From Gammaproteobacteria bacterium (GTDB taxonomy: Bacteria > Pseudomonadota > Gammaproteobacteria > GRL18), in assembly GCA_016744995.1 (NCBI GenBank), contig JADGDG010000001.1, positions 987,311-1,051,310 of the forward strand: a stretch of 64,000 nucleotides of DNA, in the 5' to 3' direction. Positions 9,065 to 17,487 of the stretch are shown piece by piece. Numbering within the stretch: the stretch's first letter is position 1; every line of letters begins with the position of its first letter. Both the position numbers and the translations under genes were made by a program. The notes below the pieces were generated by a model. That model did no database searches and was not told where the DNA came from. It saw only the letters and a list, made by a program, of their open reading frames with translations.

Positions 9065-10114
9065 TTAGCAGATCCTTGGTAAGGGATCGTCTTCAAGTTC
9101 TTCGAGAAAACGTTCTCCTCCCAGCTCAGTTTCCAATACGACACTGGCCTGAGCGTCCTTTATTTCGTCACTTCTTATTTCACCACCTCTTATTTCACCA
9201 ATGATGCGGGCATTACTGCCACTGTCTATTGCTTGCCACAGGCTTAACGCTTCCTCAGCCTGCTGTTCAGAAACGATGGCAACAACCCGACCTTCACAGG
9301 CAAGGTATAAAGGATCATAGCCTAGGATCTCACAGACGCTTTCAACTTGTTCATGAATGGGAATATCAACCTGAAACAAATGTACTTCTTTTTTAGTTGC
9401 ACGGCTTATTTCATGGCAAACTGATGCCAGCCCACCTCGAGTTGGATCGCGCATAAAGCGTAAACCTTCTACCTCCAGGATTGCCTGGGTCAGGGGTAAG
9501 ACGGATGCAGCATCGGATTGTAAATCACCTTTGAGTCCAAATTGTTCACGAGCCAGCATAACAGCTGTGCCATGATCACCCAGTGTACCGCTGACTAATA
9601 TCTTGTCGCCTGATTGTATTTGTTCCATGTTGAGTAAGCGGTCTTTATTTCTAATACCAATGCCGCTGGTGGCAAAAAAAACACCCGCTCCTTCACCTCT
9701 GGGAACGACCTTAGTATCTCCAGTAACAATGGCGACACCTGCCTCGCTTGCAGCTTCAGCCATGCTTTTTACAATGCGTTCTAATTGCTCAAATGACATA
9801 CCTTCTTCTATAAAGGCGTTCAGACTCAGATATTGAGGTATTGCACCAGCTACAGCCAGATCATTGACCGTGCCATGAATGGCCAGTGAACCAATTGTTC
9901 CCCCTGGAAATTCCAGCGGGTTGACGGTAAAGCCATCAGTGGTGAAGGCAATCTCTTTTTGCTCCAGTGTTAATAACACTGAATCATTTTGTGTGTTGAG
10001 TAAAGGGTTTGCAAGATAACGGGCAAACAAACCATCAATTAGCTCACGCATGTAGCGCCCACCATTACCATGAGCCAGTGAAATATATTTTTCCTTATGA
10101 GCTGTCTTATTCAT
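9065..10114 (-). CDS. hypE: hydrogenase maturation protein HypE (carbamoyl dehydratase)
   Basis: 349 aa. HypE accepts a carbamoyl group from HypF on its C-terminal cysteine and dehydrates it to a thiocyanate, the source of CN ligands for the [NiFe] site. The PRIC terminus with the acceptor Cys as last residue is present. The N-terminal LAHGNGGRYMRELI, the nucleotide loop GDTKVVPRGEG and RDPTRGGLASV are typical of the PurM-like AIR-synthetase fold. The frame extends 32 codons upstream, but the ATG at 10114 has AAGGAACG before it and gives the normal N-terminus. It overlaps the 3' end of hypF by 8 bases and is the last gene of the hyp operon. Confidence 0.97.
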   Translation of the reverse strand: MNKTAHKEKYISLAHGNGGRYMRELIDGLFARYLANPLLNTQNDSVLLTLEQKEIAFTTDGFTVNPLEFPGGTIGSLAIHGTVNDLAVAGAIPQYLSLNAFIEEGMSFEQLERIVKSMAEAASEAGVAIVTGDTKVVPRGEGAGVFFATSGIGIRNKDRLLNMEQIQSGDKILVSGTLGDHGTAVMLAREQFGLKGDLQSDAASVLPLTQAILEVEGLRFMRDPTRGGLASVCHEISRATKKEVHLFQVDIPIHEQVESVCEILGYDPLYLACEGRVVAIVSEQQAEEALSLWQAIDSGSNARIIGEIRGGEIRSDEIKDAQASVVLETELGGERFLEELEDDPLPRIC

Positions 10115-12533
10115 TAGACGTTCCTTTTTTGTATGAAGAAGCCCCTTCAATGATTTGTCCAAAGGACAGTCCTGCATCATTATAGGGGACTTTTTCTGGC
10201 AAAAAAACATCCAGATGTTCTTCTTCCAGACGTTTAAAAAGATATTCAGTCAGCACTTTATTTTGAAATACACCACCGCTTAAGCCAATATTAAAATCCC
10301 CTTTTATTAATTGCACTGCTTTTACCTGTGCAATGAGTGTTTCAGCAATAATCTGATGAAAGCTAAGTGCTCTTTGTTTGATGCTTACCTGGGAATTCAA
10401 TAAAGTGTTCAATACTCCAGTCCAGTCAGCAATTATCATATCAGCCTCTGTTTTAAGGGGTAAAGCAGTGGCCTTTATATTGTTCATTGAAGCTTCAGAG
10501 CTCATCTTTTCTGATGTCATGGCTGCTGATGCTTTGGCTTCTAATAACAGGGGCCCCTGACCTTCAAATGAAGAATTGCTGCCCAGCCCCAATAAAGCGC
10601 TGGCAGCATCAAATAAGCGTCCCATGGAACTGCACTGAATGGTATTTATCTTTTTTCCCCAGGCCTGAAAAGCCAGTGCCATTTTTTCAGACTCGGACTG
10701 ACTCTTAAACTTAAAAATGGATGGGTATTCACTGCAGTCAATATTGTTTTCCCACCATAGAGCACAGGCTGAACGCCAGGGTTGTCTGGCTGCTTTATCT
10801 CCACCTTGCAAATGAAATGGTTTTATTGAAGTGATCCTTTGCCAGTGACCTGCATGACCATAGAAGCCTTCACCTCCCCAAATGGTATTATCATCACCCA
10901 GCCCTGTGCCATCCCAGCTAAAAACTAACCAGGGCTTTTTATTGCTTGTTGTTGAATCAAATTCACCCCATACGATACTGGCATGAGCCTTGTGATGCTG
11001 AATTCTGGTTAATGGGAGCTGATGTTTGTTTGCGTATTTCACTGCATAACGACTGGAATAATAATCGGGGTGAGCATCACAGATGATCTGTTCTGGTTTA
11101 ACTCGATATAAATGGCACAAGTCATCAATAACTTGTGAAAAAACTTCAATACTGCGCTTGCTGTCCAGTTCACCAATATGAGGTGAAATAATAAGTCGAT
11201 CCCCCCAGGCCAGGGCAATGGTATTTTTCATTTGTCCGCCCACTGCCAGAGTCGGTTTATCCAGGGTAAAAGGCAGAGTGATTTCAAGTGGGGCAAAACC
11301 TCTGCCGATGCGAAACAAGCGTGGCTTATTTTTAATGATGCGGATAATTGAATCATCAGCAGGTCTCAGGATCGGACGGTTGTGCTGTAAAAAAACATCG
11401 GCAATGCGGCTAAGACGTGTCTGTGCCTGCTTATTATCTGTCAGCACAGGTTCACCACTGAGATTGCCGGATGTTGCCACAACAGGCAGGCCGAAGTCTT
11501 TGAGAATGAGATAGTGCAGAGGACTATAGGCCAGCATTACACCTATTTCATTTAAACCCGGATTAATGGCAGCTGCCAGCAGATCGGGTTTCTGCCTAAT
11601 GAGAACGATGGGTCTTTGCGGGGATGTCAGTGCTTTTATTTCTGGGGAAACAGATCCTGGGGAAATAGAGTCACCTGCTGCTGGTATGCAATAATGCCTA
11701 AGCTGCTTTGCTGTTGAAAATAGAATTGCCAGAGGTTTGTCAGGACGTTGTTTGCGTTTTCTTAAGCGTTGAATAGCTTGTTCATTGCTGGCATCACACA
11801 TCAGATGATAACCACCAATGCCTTTAAGCGCTAATATTTTCCCTTGTTTCAGGGCATCAACTGCATTGGACAGGGAGCTTTCATTCCCATGTGTTATGGT
11901 TTCATTTTTCCTGCTTGAAACTGAGTAAAAACTGAGTTCTGGGCCACATTCAGCACAGGCCAGAGGCTGTGCATGAAAGCGTCGATCCAGAGGCTCACTG
12001 TATTCATGAAAGCAGTTCCTGCATAGAGGAAAATCAGACAAACTGGTGTTAGGGCGATCATAAGGCAGATCTTTAATAATGGTATAACGCGGCCCGCATT
12101 GAGTGCAATTGATAAAGGGGTAACGGTAACGCCTTTCTTTGGGGTTTGATATTTCTTCAAGACAGTCGTCGCAGGTGAAAAAATCAGCTGGAATATGCCG
12201 TTGAGCATTTTTACTCCGGGTGCTTTTTTCAATAAAAAAATCAGTCAGTTGTTTGTGCTGGTATTTTTGTTTTTGCAACAAGCTGACAGATCCTATAGTG
12301 GGTGTTGCCAGTGGCGGATGCTGTAATAGGATTGCCTGTTGAAAGGATTCAAGATGTGATGCTGTTCCCTGAACCTGAATAATAACCTCTCCGGAACAAT
12401 TTTTCACCCAGCCTTTAAGTTGATATTGTGTAGCAATACGATAAATAAAAGGTCTGAAACCAACGCCCTGAACCTGCCCGGTCACCAGTATTTCCAGAGT
12501 GACTTGTTCTGAGTTATTAGTCACGTGTGCCAT
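10107..12533 (-). CDS. hypF: carbamoyltransferase HypF
   Basis: 808 aa. Converts carbamoyl phosphate to carbamoyl-AMP and transfers the carbamoyl group to HypE. Domains in order: acylphosphatase (VTGQVQGVGFRPFIYR, about 10-95), two Cx2C zinc fingers (CDDC ... CTQCGPRY, CRNC ... CAECGPEL), a YrdC-like domain (KGIGGYHLMCDA onwards) and a Kae1-like domain with HHKAHA and GLSGGVFQN. The open frame continues 68 codons upstream inside hypD, but MAHVTNN at 12533 fits the family start and has GGTGG upstream. It is slightly longer than the usual 750-780 aa because of polar insertions in the Kae1-like part. It overlaps hypD by 17 bases and hypE by 8, so translation is probably coupled. Confidence 0.97.
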   Translation of the reverse strand: MAHVTNNSEQVTLEILVTGQVQGVGFRPFIYRIATQYQLKGWVKNCSGEVIIQVQGTASHLESFQQAILLQHPPLATPTIGSVSLLQKQKYQHKQLTDFFIEKSTRSKNAQRHIPADFFTCDDCLEEISNPKERRYRYPFINCTQCGPRYTIIKDLPYDRPNTSLSDFPLCRNCFHEYSEPLDRRFHAQPLACAECGPELSFYSVSSRKNETITHGNESSLSNAVDALKQGKILALKGIGGYHLMCDASNEQAIQRLRKRKQRPDKPLAILFSTAKQLRHYCIPAAGDSISPGSVSPEIKALTSPQRPIVLIRQKPDLLAAAINPGLNEIGVMLAYSPLHYLILKDFGLPVVATSGNLSGEPVLTDNKQAQTRLSRIADVFLQHNRPILRPADDSIIRIIKNKPRLFRIGRGFAPLEITLPFTLDKPTLAVGGQMKNTIALAWGDRLIISPHIGELDSKRSIEVFSQVIDDLCHLYRVKPEQIICDAHPDYYSSRYAVKYANKHQLPLTRIQHHKAHASIVWGEFDSTTSNKKPWLVFSWDGTGLGDDNTIWGGEGFYGHAGHWQRITSIKPFHLQGGDKAARQPWRSACALWWENNIDCSEYPSIFKFKSQSESEKMALAFQAWGKKINTIQCSSMGRLFDAASALLGLGSNSSFEGQGPLLLEAKASAAMTSEKMSSEASMNNIKATALPLKTEADMIIADWTGVLNTLLNSQVSIKQRALSFHQIIAETLIAQVKAVQLIKGDFNIGLSGGVFQNKVLTEYLFKRLEEEHLDVFLPEKVPYNDAGLSFGQIIEGASSYKKGTSNE

Positions 12534-13677
12534 GAGCCCACCATATCCGACAAGCGCCTTCATCTGAAACCATACACGGGCCAATGGGTTCTTGCGGCGT
12601 GCAGGCCTTGCCGTAGAGCTGGCATTGATTGGGGTACTTTTTACCCAGAACCACACTGGCACAATCGCATCCGGCAGGCATTTCACCGATATGGCGGCGA
12701 GTTTCTTTATCATAATAAGGAAAAATAAGACGGGCATTATGCTGACTGAATTTTGCTTTTAATTCGAAGCCTGAATCAGGGATGACACCAATGCCGCGCC
12801 AGTTGGCATCTATCACGTCCATAGTACCCTGTAAGTGTTTTTTTGCAGTTGAGTTACCCTTGGCTTTCACCAGTTGGGGATAGCAATTATCCAGAAATAG
12901 TCGATCTTCAATTTTTTGACGTATGACAGAATAAAAGGCTGCCAGTAAACTTTCTGTATTAAAGCCTGCAATGGCGGTGGGTATGCGATGCTGATCTATC
13001 ACAAACTGCCATTCATTGGCTCCCATGACTGTAGCAACATGTCCCGGTGCCACCAGAGCATCAAAACCCGGTGTGCTGCCTGCTAACAACATGGCCACAG
13101 CAGGCCATGTGAGCCGCCCGGACAGGAGTAATAATAAATTATCCGGAATGCCTTCGGCAATTAATCCTGCGGTGGGTGCCGTAGTTGTTTCAAACCCTGC
13201 GGCAAAAAAAACGATCTGTTTTTGTGGGTTGTCCAGGGCAATCTGCCGTGCTTCAAGTGGTGATGCAATAGGACGTATATCAGCACCTGAGGCTTTTGCC
13301 TGCTGCAGGGTGCGGATGGATTTTTTTTTCACATTGACCGGCACTCTCAGCATGTCGCCATAGGCCAGTAAAATAATATCTTCGTGCAGTGCTAATTGAA
13401 TGGCTAAATAAATATCTTCTTCCGGACAGATGCAGACAGGACATCCCGGTCCCGGAATGAGTTCTATTTGCGGATGCAGAGCATTACGAATACCAGCCAT
13501 CGAAATGGAACGCTCATGGCCACCGCAGACATTCATAATTTTTATGTTTTTTCCCGCCAGTTTTTCCTGAGTCTGTGCTGCAGCCATCAGTTCATTAACT
13601 TTTTGCAGCCAGGCTTTAGCGCATAGCCTGGTACTACTCAGTTTAGTGCTTAGTTTGCTACTTAGCTTAGTGCTCAT
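12517..13677 (-). CDS. hypD: hydrogenase maturation factor HypD
   Basis: 386 aa. HypD is the scaffold on which Fe(CN)2CO is assembled together with HypC. Seen here: NVCGGHERSI (essential Cys region), PGPGCPVCICP, GFETTTAPTA, and the C-terminal cysteines of the [4Fe-4S] cluster (GCDCASVVLGKKYPNQC ... YGKAC). The N-terminus is odd: about 17 residues made of repeated (S/T)KLSS units, encoded by imperfect 12-base tandem repeats just after the start. The chosen ATG at 13677 has no strong ribosome site and lies 11 bases inside hypB, so translational coupling is likely. It lies between hypB and hypF in the usual C-A-B-D-F-E order. Confidence 0.97.
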   Translation of the reverse strand: MSTKLSSKLSTKLSSTRLCAKAWLQKVNELMAAAQTQEKLAGKNIKIMNVCGGHERSISMAGIRNALHPQIELIPGPGCPVCICPEEDIYLAIQLALHEDIILLAYGDMLRVPVNVKKKSIRTLQQAKASGADIRPIASPLEARQIALDNPQKQIVFFAAGFETTTAPTAGLIAEGIPDNLLLLLSGRLTWPAVAMLLAGSTPGFDALVAPGHVATVMGANEWQFVIDQHRIPTAIAGFNTESLLAAFYSVIRQKIEDRLFLDNCYPQLVKAKGNSTAKKHLQGTMDVIDANWRGIGVIPDSGFELKAKFSQHNARLIFPYYDKETRRHIGEMPAGCDCASVVLGKKYPNQCQLYGKACTPQEPIGPCMVSDEGACRIWWAHGTRD

Positions 13678-14524
13678 GTGGGTGGCTGGAACTGTGTAGA
13701 CGATCTTTCTGGATCATTGGCAAAACTGTTTCACCCTGCTCAAGATGAGTCTTATAATGTTTTATCTGATGTTTTAACCAGTCAAGCCACTCTTTTATGC
13801 CCTCCGACTCAGTATTTTTACGCGCAGATATCTGCACTATGGGTGCAGGATTAGCAAGGTTACGAATGTTTTCTTCTGCTTTACTGGCATCAAAATCATC
13901 CAGATAGGGCAGTAAATCCACTTTAGTAATTAGTGTTAAGTCAGAACCTCGAAACATGACGGGATATTTTGCAGGTTTATCATCACCTTCTGTGACTGAG
14001 AGTAAAGTGACATTTAAATGATGGCCCAAATCAAAACTGGCAGGACAGACAAGATTACCGACGTTTTCTATAAAGACAATATCCAGATCGTTCAAGTTCA
14101 GTTCATGCAGTGCATCATGCACCATATAGGCATCCAGGTGACAGGCACTGCCGGTTGTTATTTGAATTGCGGGGATATTTTTATCCCGTATTCTCCGGGC
14201 ATCATTTTCTGTTTCCAGATCACCTTCTATTACGGCAATAGAAAGCTTGTCGTTAGTATTGTTGTGATCAGCATTGAGAGCATCAATAGTTGCTTCCAGA
14301 AGAGCTGTTTTACCTGATCCTGGTGAGGACATCAGATTAATAGCCAGTACCTGATGTTTGTCAAAGTGTTCACGGTTATGAGCAGCGCGGTGATTATTTT
14401 CATGCAGTAAATTTTGCAAAACTTCAACTGCTTCATTACCCTCAGATGTTATGGCATGTTTGCCTCCGGATCTGATAAGATCACGATTGCCTTTGGTGAT
14501 ATTACAACCACAAGTATCACACAT
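13667..14524 (-). CDS. hypB: hydrogenase nickel incorporation GTPase HypB
   Basis: 285 aa. SIMIBI-class GTPase that delivers nickel to the hydrogenase large-subunit precursor with HypA. Visible: an N-terminal CDTCGCN metal motif directly after Met, a Walker A in SSPGSGKTALLE, the metal/GTP switch segment (GSACHLDAYMV), ENVGNLVCPA, and the guanine-specifying TKVDLLP. A short His-containing tail (HSSSHPHEH) may bind extra nickel, but the long N-terminal His stretch of some HypBs is absent. The start at 14524 (rather than the ATG ten codons upstream) gives the canonical MCDTCGCN end. It overlaps hypA by 8 bases. Confidence 0.97.
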   Translation of the reverse strand: MCDTCGCNITKGNRDLIRSGGKHAITSEGNEAVEVLQNLLHENNHRAAHNREHFDKHQVLAINLMSSPGSGKTALLEATIDALNADHNNTNDKLSIAVIEGDLETENDARRIRDKNIPAIQITTGSACHLDAYMVHDALHELNLNDLDIVFIENVGNLVCPASFDLGHHLNVTLLSVTEGDDKPAKYPVMFRGSDLTLITKVDLLPYLDDFDASKAEENIRNLANPAPIVQISARKNTESEGIKEWLDWLKHQIKHYKTHLEQGETVLPMIQKDRLHSSSHPHEH

Positions 14525-14882
14525 GTGATGCCTCCTCAAACTTTTCCAGTTCAACTGATTTCAATAACATTTCATCGCCGCTTATCAAACTTGTTTGCCA
14601 GGCACCGCAGGCACTGCAAATGAGTTTGCTGATGTCGGCTTTATTTTCATTACCGCAGAGATTGCAATGTATTTTTATTGGTAATATCTGGGTTTCCAGA
14701 ATGGCATTCTGAGCAATACTTCCGGTACTGGCAATGGGAAAGGCTCGCTCTAATAAGGGGGCTTCCACACCGGATAATGGGCCGATTTGAAGAATAATTT
14801 TTGTCACTGACTGAGCATTATTCTGCCTGCTGATTTCTGTTACCTGCTCAATAATACTCTGGCAGATAGAGAGTTCATGCAT
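14517..14882 (-). CDS. hypA: hydrogenase nickel chaperone HypA
   Basis: 121 aa. Partner of HypB in nickel insertion. The N-terminal MHEL carries the nickel-binding His2, and a zinc site of two CxxC motifs is present (CNLCG and CSACG). The length is standard for the family. It overlaps both neighbours by 8 bases (hypC upstream, hypB downstream). Confidence 0.97.
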   Translation of the reverse strand: MHELSICQSIIEQVTEISRQNNAQSVTKIILQIGPLSGVEAPLLERAFPIASTGSIAQNAILETQILPIKIHCNLCGNENKADISKLICSACGAWQTSLISGDEMLLKSVELEKFEEASHV

Positions 14883-15144
14883 GGCCTTTGCCTGTTAAGT
14901 TGTTGTCGGCTGAAGCCTGATCTTCAAGGGTAAGCATTTCATCATAGATTTGCCAGGCTGTTTCTGCTTCTGCTTCAGACATTTTCTGAATAGCATAGCC
15001 AACATGTACAACGACATAATCTCCGATGTTGATGGATTCATCCTGAAGCATAAATAAGCTGACATCACGCTCAATGCCTTTGGCTTCACAGCGTGCCATA
15101 AATTGATTGATTTCCAGTATTTTCATTGGAATACCAAGACACAT
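14875..15144 (-). CDS. hypC: hydrogenase assembly chaperone HypC/HupF
   Basis: 89 aa. Small chaperone that carries the Fe(CN)2CO unit with HypD to the large-subunit precursor. The essential Cys must be residue 2 (MCLGIPM), which decides the start: the ATG at 15144, with GGAG five bases before it, not the GTG two codons upstream that would add Met-Ser. GDYVVVHVGYAIQKM is the family core. It is the first gene of the minus-strand hyp operon, and its upstream region is shared with the divergent protease gene at 15380. A possible -10 (TATACT) lies on the minus strand at 15188-15193. Confidence 0.96.
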   Translation of the reverse strand: MCLGIPMKILEINQFMARCEAKGIERDVSLFMLQDESINIGDYVVVHVGYAIQKMSEAEAETAWQIYDEMLTLEDQASADNNLTGKGHA

Positions 15145-15257
15145 ACTCACTCCTTCAAGCCATTTTTTTGTTCAATTCCTGTCTTTAGTATATGACAAAC
15201 CTGATAATAAATTGTAATAATCAGTTAAATAATTGAGCCAGATCATTATAAGCTTCG

Positions 15258-15281
15258 ATAACGTCCAAAATACGTCGTTAT
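15258..15281. promoter_or_regulatory. inverted repeat in the divergent hyp/hyn promoter region
   Basis: Within the 235-base gap between hypC and the protease gene lies the inverted repeat ATAACG, 12 bases, CGTTAT. It is central between two divergent operons that need co-regulation, so it is a candidate operator. I did not find a sigma-54 (GG-N10-GC) element or a clear FNR box. On the + strand, TTGTAT and TATAAG 16 bases apart (about 15305-15332) could be a sigma-70 promoter for the protease gene. All of this is tentative. Confidence 0.3.
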
Positions 15282-15379
15282 TAGTAATAGAAGCACTACA
15301 ATTTGTATGGAAAAGGTGTAATATTATAAGTATCAGTTATCTTAACCTTTATTGATATTAAAGGAGAGGTGGTACGCAT

Positions 15380-15889
15380 ATGGCAATGATTCTTGGGGTG
15401 GGTAATACCTTACTAAAAGATGAAGGTATTGGCATCCATCTGCTTAATTATATCAAAGAGCTGAATCCGCAATGGCAGGCAAAAGATGCAATTGAAATGC
15501 TTGATGGCGGTACTTTGAGTTTTGATTTACTGGCCAGCATACGTGCGGATCAAAACTTGATTGTTCTGGATGCCATAAACCTGGAACAGGCACCTGGTAC
15601 AGTGTACTGCCTGCGTGATCAGGCCATGGATGAATTTCTCTCCCTGCCCGGCAAAAGTGTACACGAAGTTTCCCTGCTGGATCTCTTTGATATGAGCCGT
15701 CTAGTAGAACAACTCCCTGAAAAACGTGCTCTGATTGGTATCCAGCCTGATACTATTGACTGGGGTAGTGATCTGACTCCCAGCGCCCAAAAAGCCTTAC
15801 CTGAAGCAGCCGCTCAAATTAAACAACTACTGGAAGAATGGGATGCTATTGGTGTCAGTCATAAAACTAACACGATTAATGAAATTTAG
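15380..15889 (+). CDS. hydrogenase maturation endopeptidase (HynD/HyaD/HupD family)
   Basis: 169 aa. Nickel-dependent protease that removes the C-terminal peptide of the hydrogenase large subunit after nickel insertion. Nickel-sensing residues expected for the family are in place: Glu in GVGNTLLKDEGIGI, Asp in LDAINL and His in SVHEVSLLDL. Its substrate is presumably HynL, whose predicted extension is 15 residues (see the large-subunit entry). The ATG at 15380 follows GGAGAGG by ten bases. It is the first gene of the rightward hydrogenase string, 18 bases before the HupH-like gene. Confidence 0.93.
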   Translation: MAMILGVGNTLLKDEGIGIHLLNYIKELNPQWQAKDAIEMLDGGTLSFDLLASIRADQNLIVLDAINLEQAPGTVYCLRDQAMDEFLSLPGKSVHEVSLLDLFDMSRLVEQLPEKRALIGIQPDTIDWGSDLTPSAQKALPEAAAQIKQLLEEWDAIGVSHKTNTINEI

Positions 15890-15907
15890 TTGTGAGGGAG
15901 AGTATTT

Positions 15908-16318
15908 ATGAATAATGAAGCCTTTTCCAGCCTTGAAGGTATAAGCGTTCAGGTTGAAAACCCTGAACTTGAGACTGGCAATTTTCAGAGTATTTTAATG
16001 GAAATTAAGTTTTCTCTGGAACAGCTTCTGGAACAAAAAAAATCCCATATCATTGATTTACGAGCCATGCCATGGTCACCGGGAGAAGAGCATAAATTAG
16101 AAAAGTATCTGGGCAAAGGCGAAGTCCATATTGAGCTTGATGCTCTGGGTAAAAGTACTTTTTATGAAACCAGTTATAGCGGTATCTGGGTGGTGACACA
16201 TTATAGTGAAGATGGGGCAGTCATTGCCAAGGCCATTGAAATAACCTATATGCCCGAGATGGTTTTTTCACAAGATGAAGAAATTAAAGACAGCCTTGAG
16301 AGATTTGAGAAGCTGTAG
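15908..16318 (+). CDS. HupH/HyaF-type hydrogenase expression protein, single C-terminal domain
   Basis: 136 aa. The segment IDLRAMPWSPGEEHKLEKYLG, then GEVHIELDALGKSTFYETSYSG, IWVVTHY and IEITYMPEM follows the C-terminal domain of HupH/HyaF, an accessory family for uptake hydrogenase small-subunit maturation. Characterised HupH proteins carry two such regions and are about twice as long, so this is a one-domain version. It is placed between the protease and the small subunit, consistent with a role in small-subunit assembly. RBS: GTGAGGGAG before ATG 15908. Confidence 0.8.
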   Translation: MNNEAFSSLEGISVQVENPELETGNFQSILMEIKFSLEQLLEQKKSHIIDLRAMPWSPGEEHKLEKYLGKGEVHIELDALGKSTFYETSYSGIWVVTHYSEDGAVIAKAIEITYMPEMVFSQDEEIKDSLERFEKL

Positions 16319-16376
16319 CAGCCTTAAGCGACTGGTTTAAGTGAAAGCGTAAAACACAATAGCAAGGATCAGGAAG

Positions 16377-17474
16377 ATGAATGAACAAACACTTTTTGAA
16401 TTACTTCAGCAGCAAGGCGTTTCGCGGCGTGGTTTTCTTAAATATTGTACGGCATTAACATCACTTATGGCTTTGCCGGCGTCAATGATACCGACTGTTG
16501 CTCATGCATTAGAGTCTGCCAGGCGGCCCTCCGTTATCTGGCTCTCATTTCAGGAATGTACCGGCTGTGCTGAATCCCTGCTCCGCTCACACAGTCCTAC
16601 GATTGAGGGACTGATATTTGATCATATTTCATTAGATTATCAACACACCTTGCAGGCTGCTGCTGGTGATGCGGCAGAGCATGCCAGAGAACAGGCGATA
16701 AAAGACAATTATGGTAAATATCTGGTGGTGGTCGATGGTTCCATTCCACTGGCTGATCCGGGCTATTCAACCATTGCCGGAATGAGTAACCTTGATATGC
16801 TTAACGAAACGCTTACGGGTGCAGCGGCAGTCATTGCTGTAGGTACCTGTTCTGCTTATGGTGGTTTACCTCAGGCTGATCCCAATCCAACAGGTGCAGT
16901 TTCAGTGTCATCATTGGTTAAAGATAAACCGGTCATCAATGTGCCGGGCTGTCCCCCTATTCCAACGGTCATTACCGGAGTTTTAGCTCATTACCTGACC
17001 TTTGGCAGTATTCCTGAACTGGATAGTCTGGGACGCCCTAAAGTTTTCTATGGTCAGAGTATCCACGACCGTTGTTATCGCCGTCCTTTTTATGACAAGG
17101 GACTTTTTGCTGAAACCTTTGATGATGAAGGGGCAAAAAAGGGCTGGTGTCTCTATCGCCTGGGATGTAAAGGCCCTATGACCTATAACGCCTGTGCCAC
17201 ACTGAAATGGAACCAGCAAACCAGTTGGCCTGTGGAGTCGGGCCATGGTTGTCTGGGATGCTCGGAACCGGACTTCTGGGATGCCGGAAGTTTTTATAAT
17301 GCACTGTCTATTCCTGATGGTGATTACACCAGAGCTGCAGGCTATGCCGTGGCCACGGGTGTTGTTTTAGGTGCAGCGGTAGGTTTTACCAACCAGAAGA
17401 CAAAAGCGACTGCCGCTGCGCAACATACAAACGTTACGGTGGATGATTTTTCTTTAAACAAAAAAAATAAATGA
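16377..17474 (+). CDS. hynS: [NiFe] hydrogenase small subunit, Isp-type (Tat-exported)
   Basis: 365 aa. Electron-transfer subunit with three Fe-S clusters. A Tat signal (S16-RRGFLKYC) and a hydrophobic stretch precede the mature start near ALESARR. Proximal cluster ligands begin at C61-T-G-C64, then GTCSAYGG and VPGCPPIP; distal and medial ligands lie in SIHDRCYRRPF, WCLYRLGCKG, NACATLKWN and GCLGCSEPDFWD. The C61-TG-C64 motif has Gly where oxygen-tolerant enzymes have an additional Cys (CTCC), so a standard proximal [4Fe-4S] cluster is expected. A C-terminal hydrophobic stretch (about 320-340) may anchor it. It is separated from its large subunit by isp1 and isp2, as in Thiocapsa hynS-isp1-isp2-hynL. 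Confidence 0.93.
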   Translation: MNEQTLFELLQQQGVSRRGFLKYCTALTSLMALPASMIPTVAHALESARRPSVIWLSFQECTGCAESLLRSHSPTIEGLIFDHISLDYQHTLQAAAGDAAEHAREQAIKDNYGKYLVVVDGSIPLADPGYSTIAGMSNLDMLNETLTGAAAVIAVGTCSAYGGLPQADPNPTGAVSVSSLVKDKPVINVPGCPPIPTVITGVLAHYLTFGSIPELDSLGRPKVFYGQSIHDRCYRRPFYDKGLFAETFDDEGAKKGWCLYRLGCKGPMTYNACATLKWNQQTSWPVESGHGCLGCSEPDFWDAGSFYNALSIPDGDYTRAAGYAVATGVVLGAAVGFTNQKTKATAAAQHTNVTVDDFSLNKKNK

Positions 17475-17487
17475 AGGAGCACAACAA

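Noticed and set aside
13016..13363. 115-aa + strand open frame inside hypD
   Set aside because: Antisense shadow of a strongly conserved gene, with no ribosome site and no recognisable domain.
15145..15379. Sigma-54 promoter for the hydrogenase genes
   Set aside because: No GG-N10-GC element with proper flanks was found on either strand.
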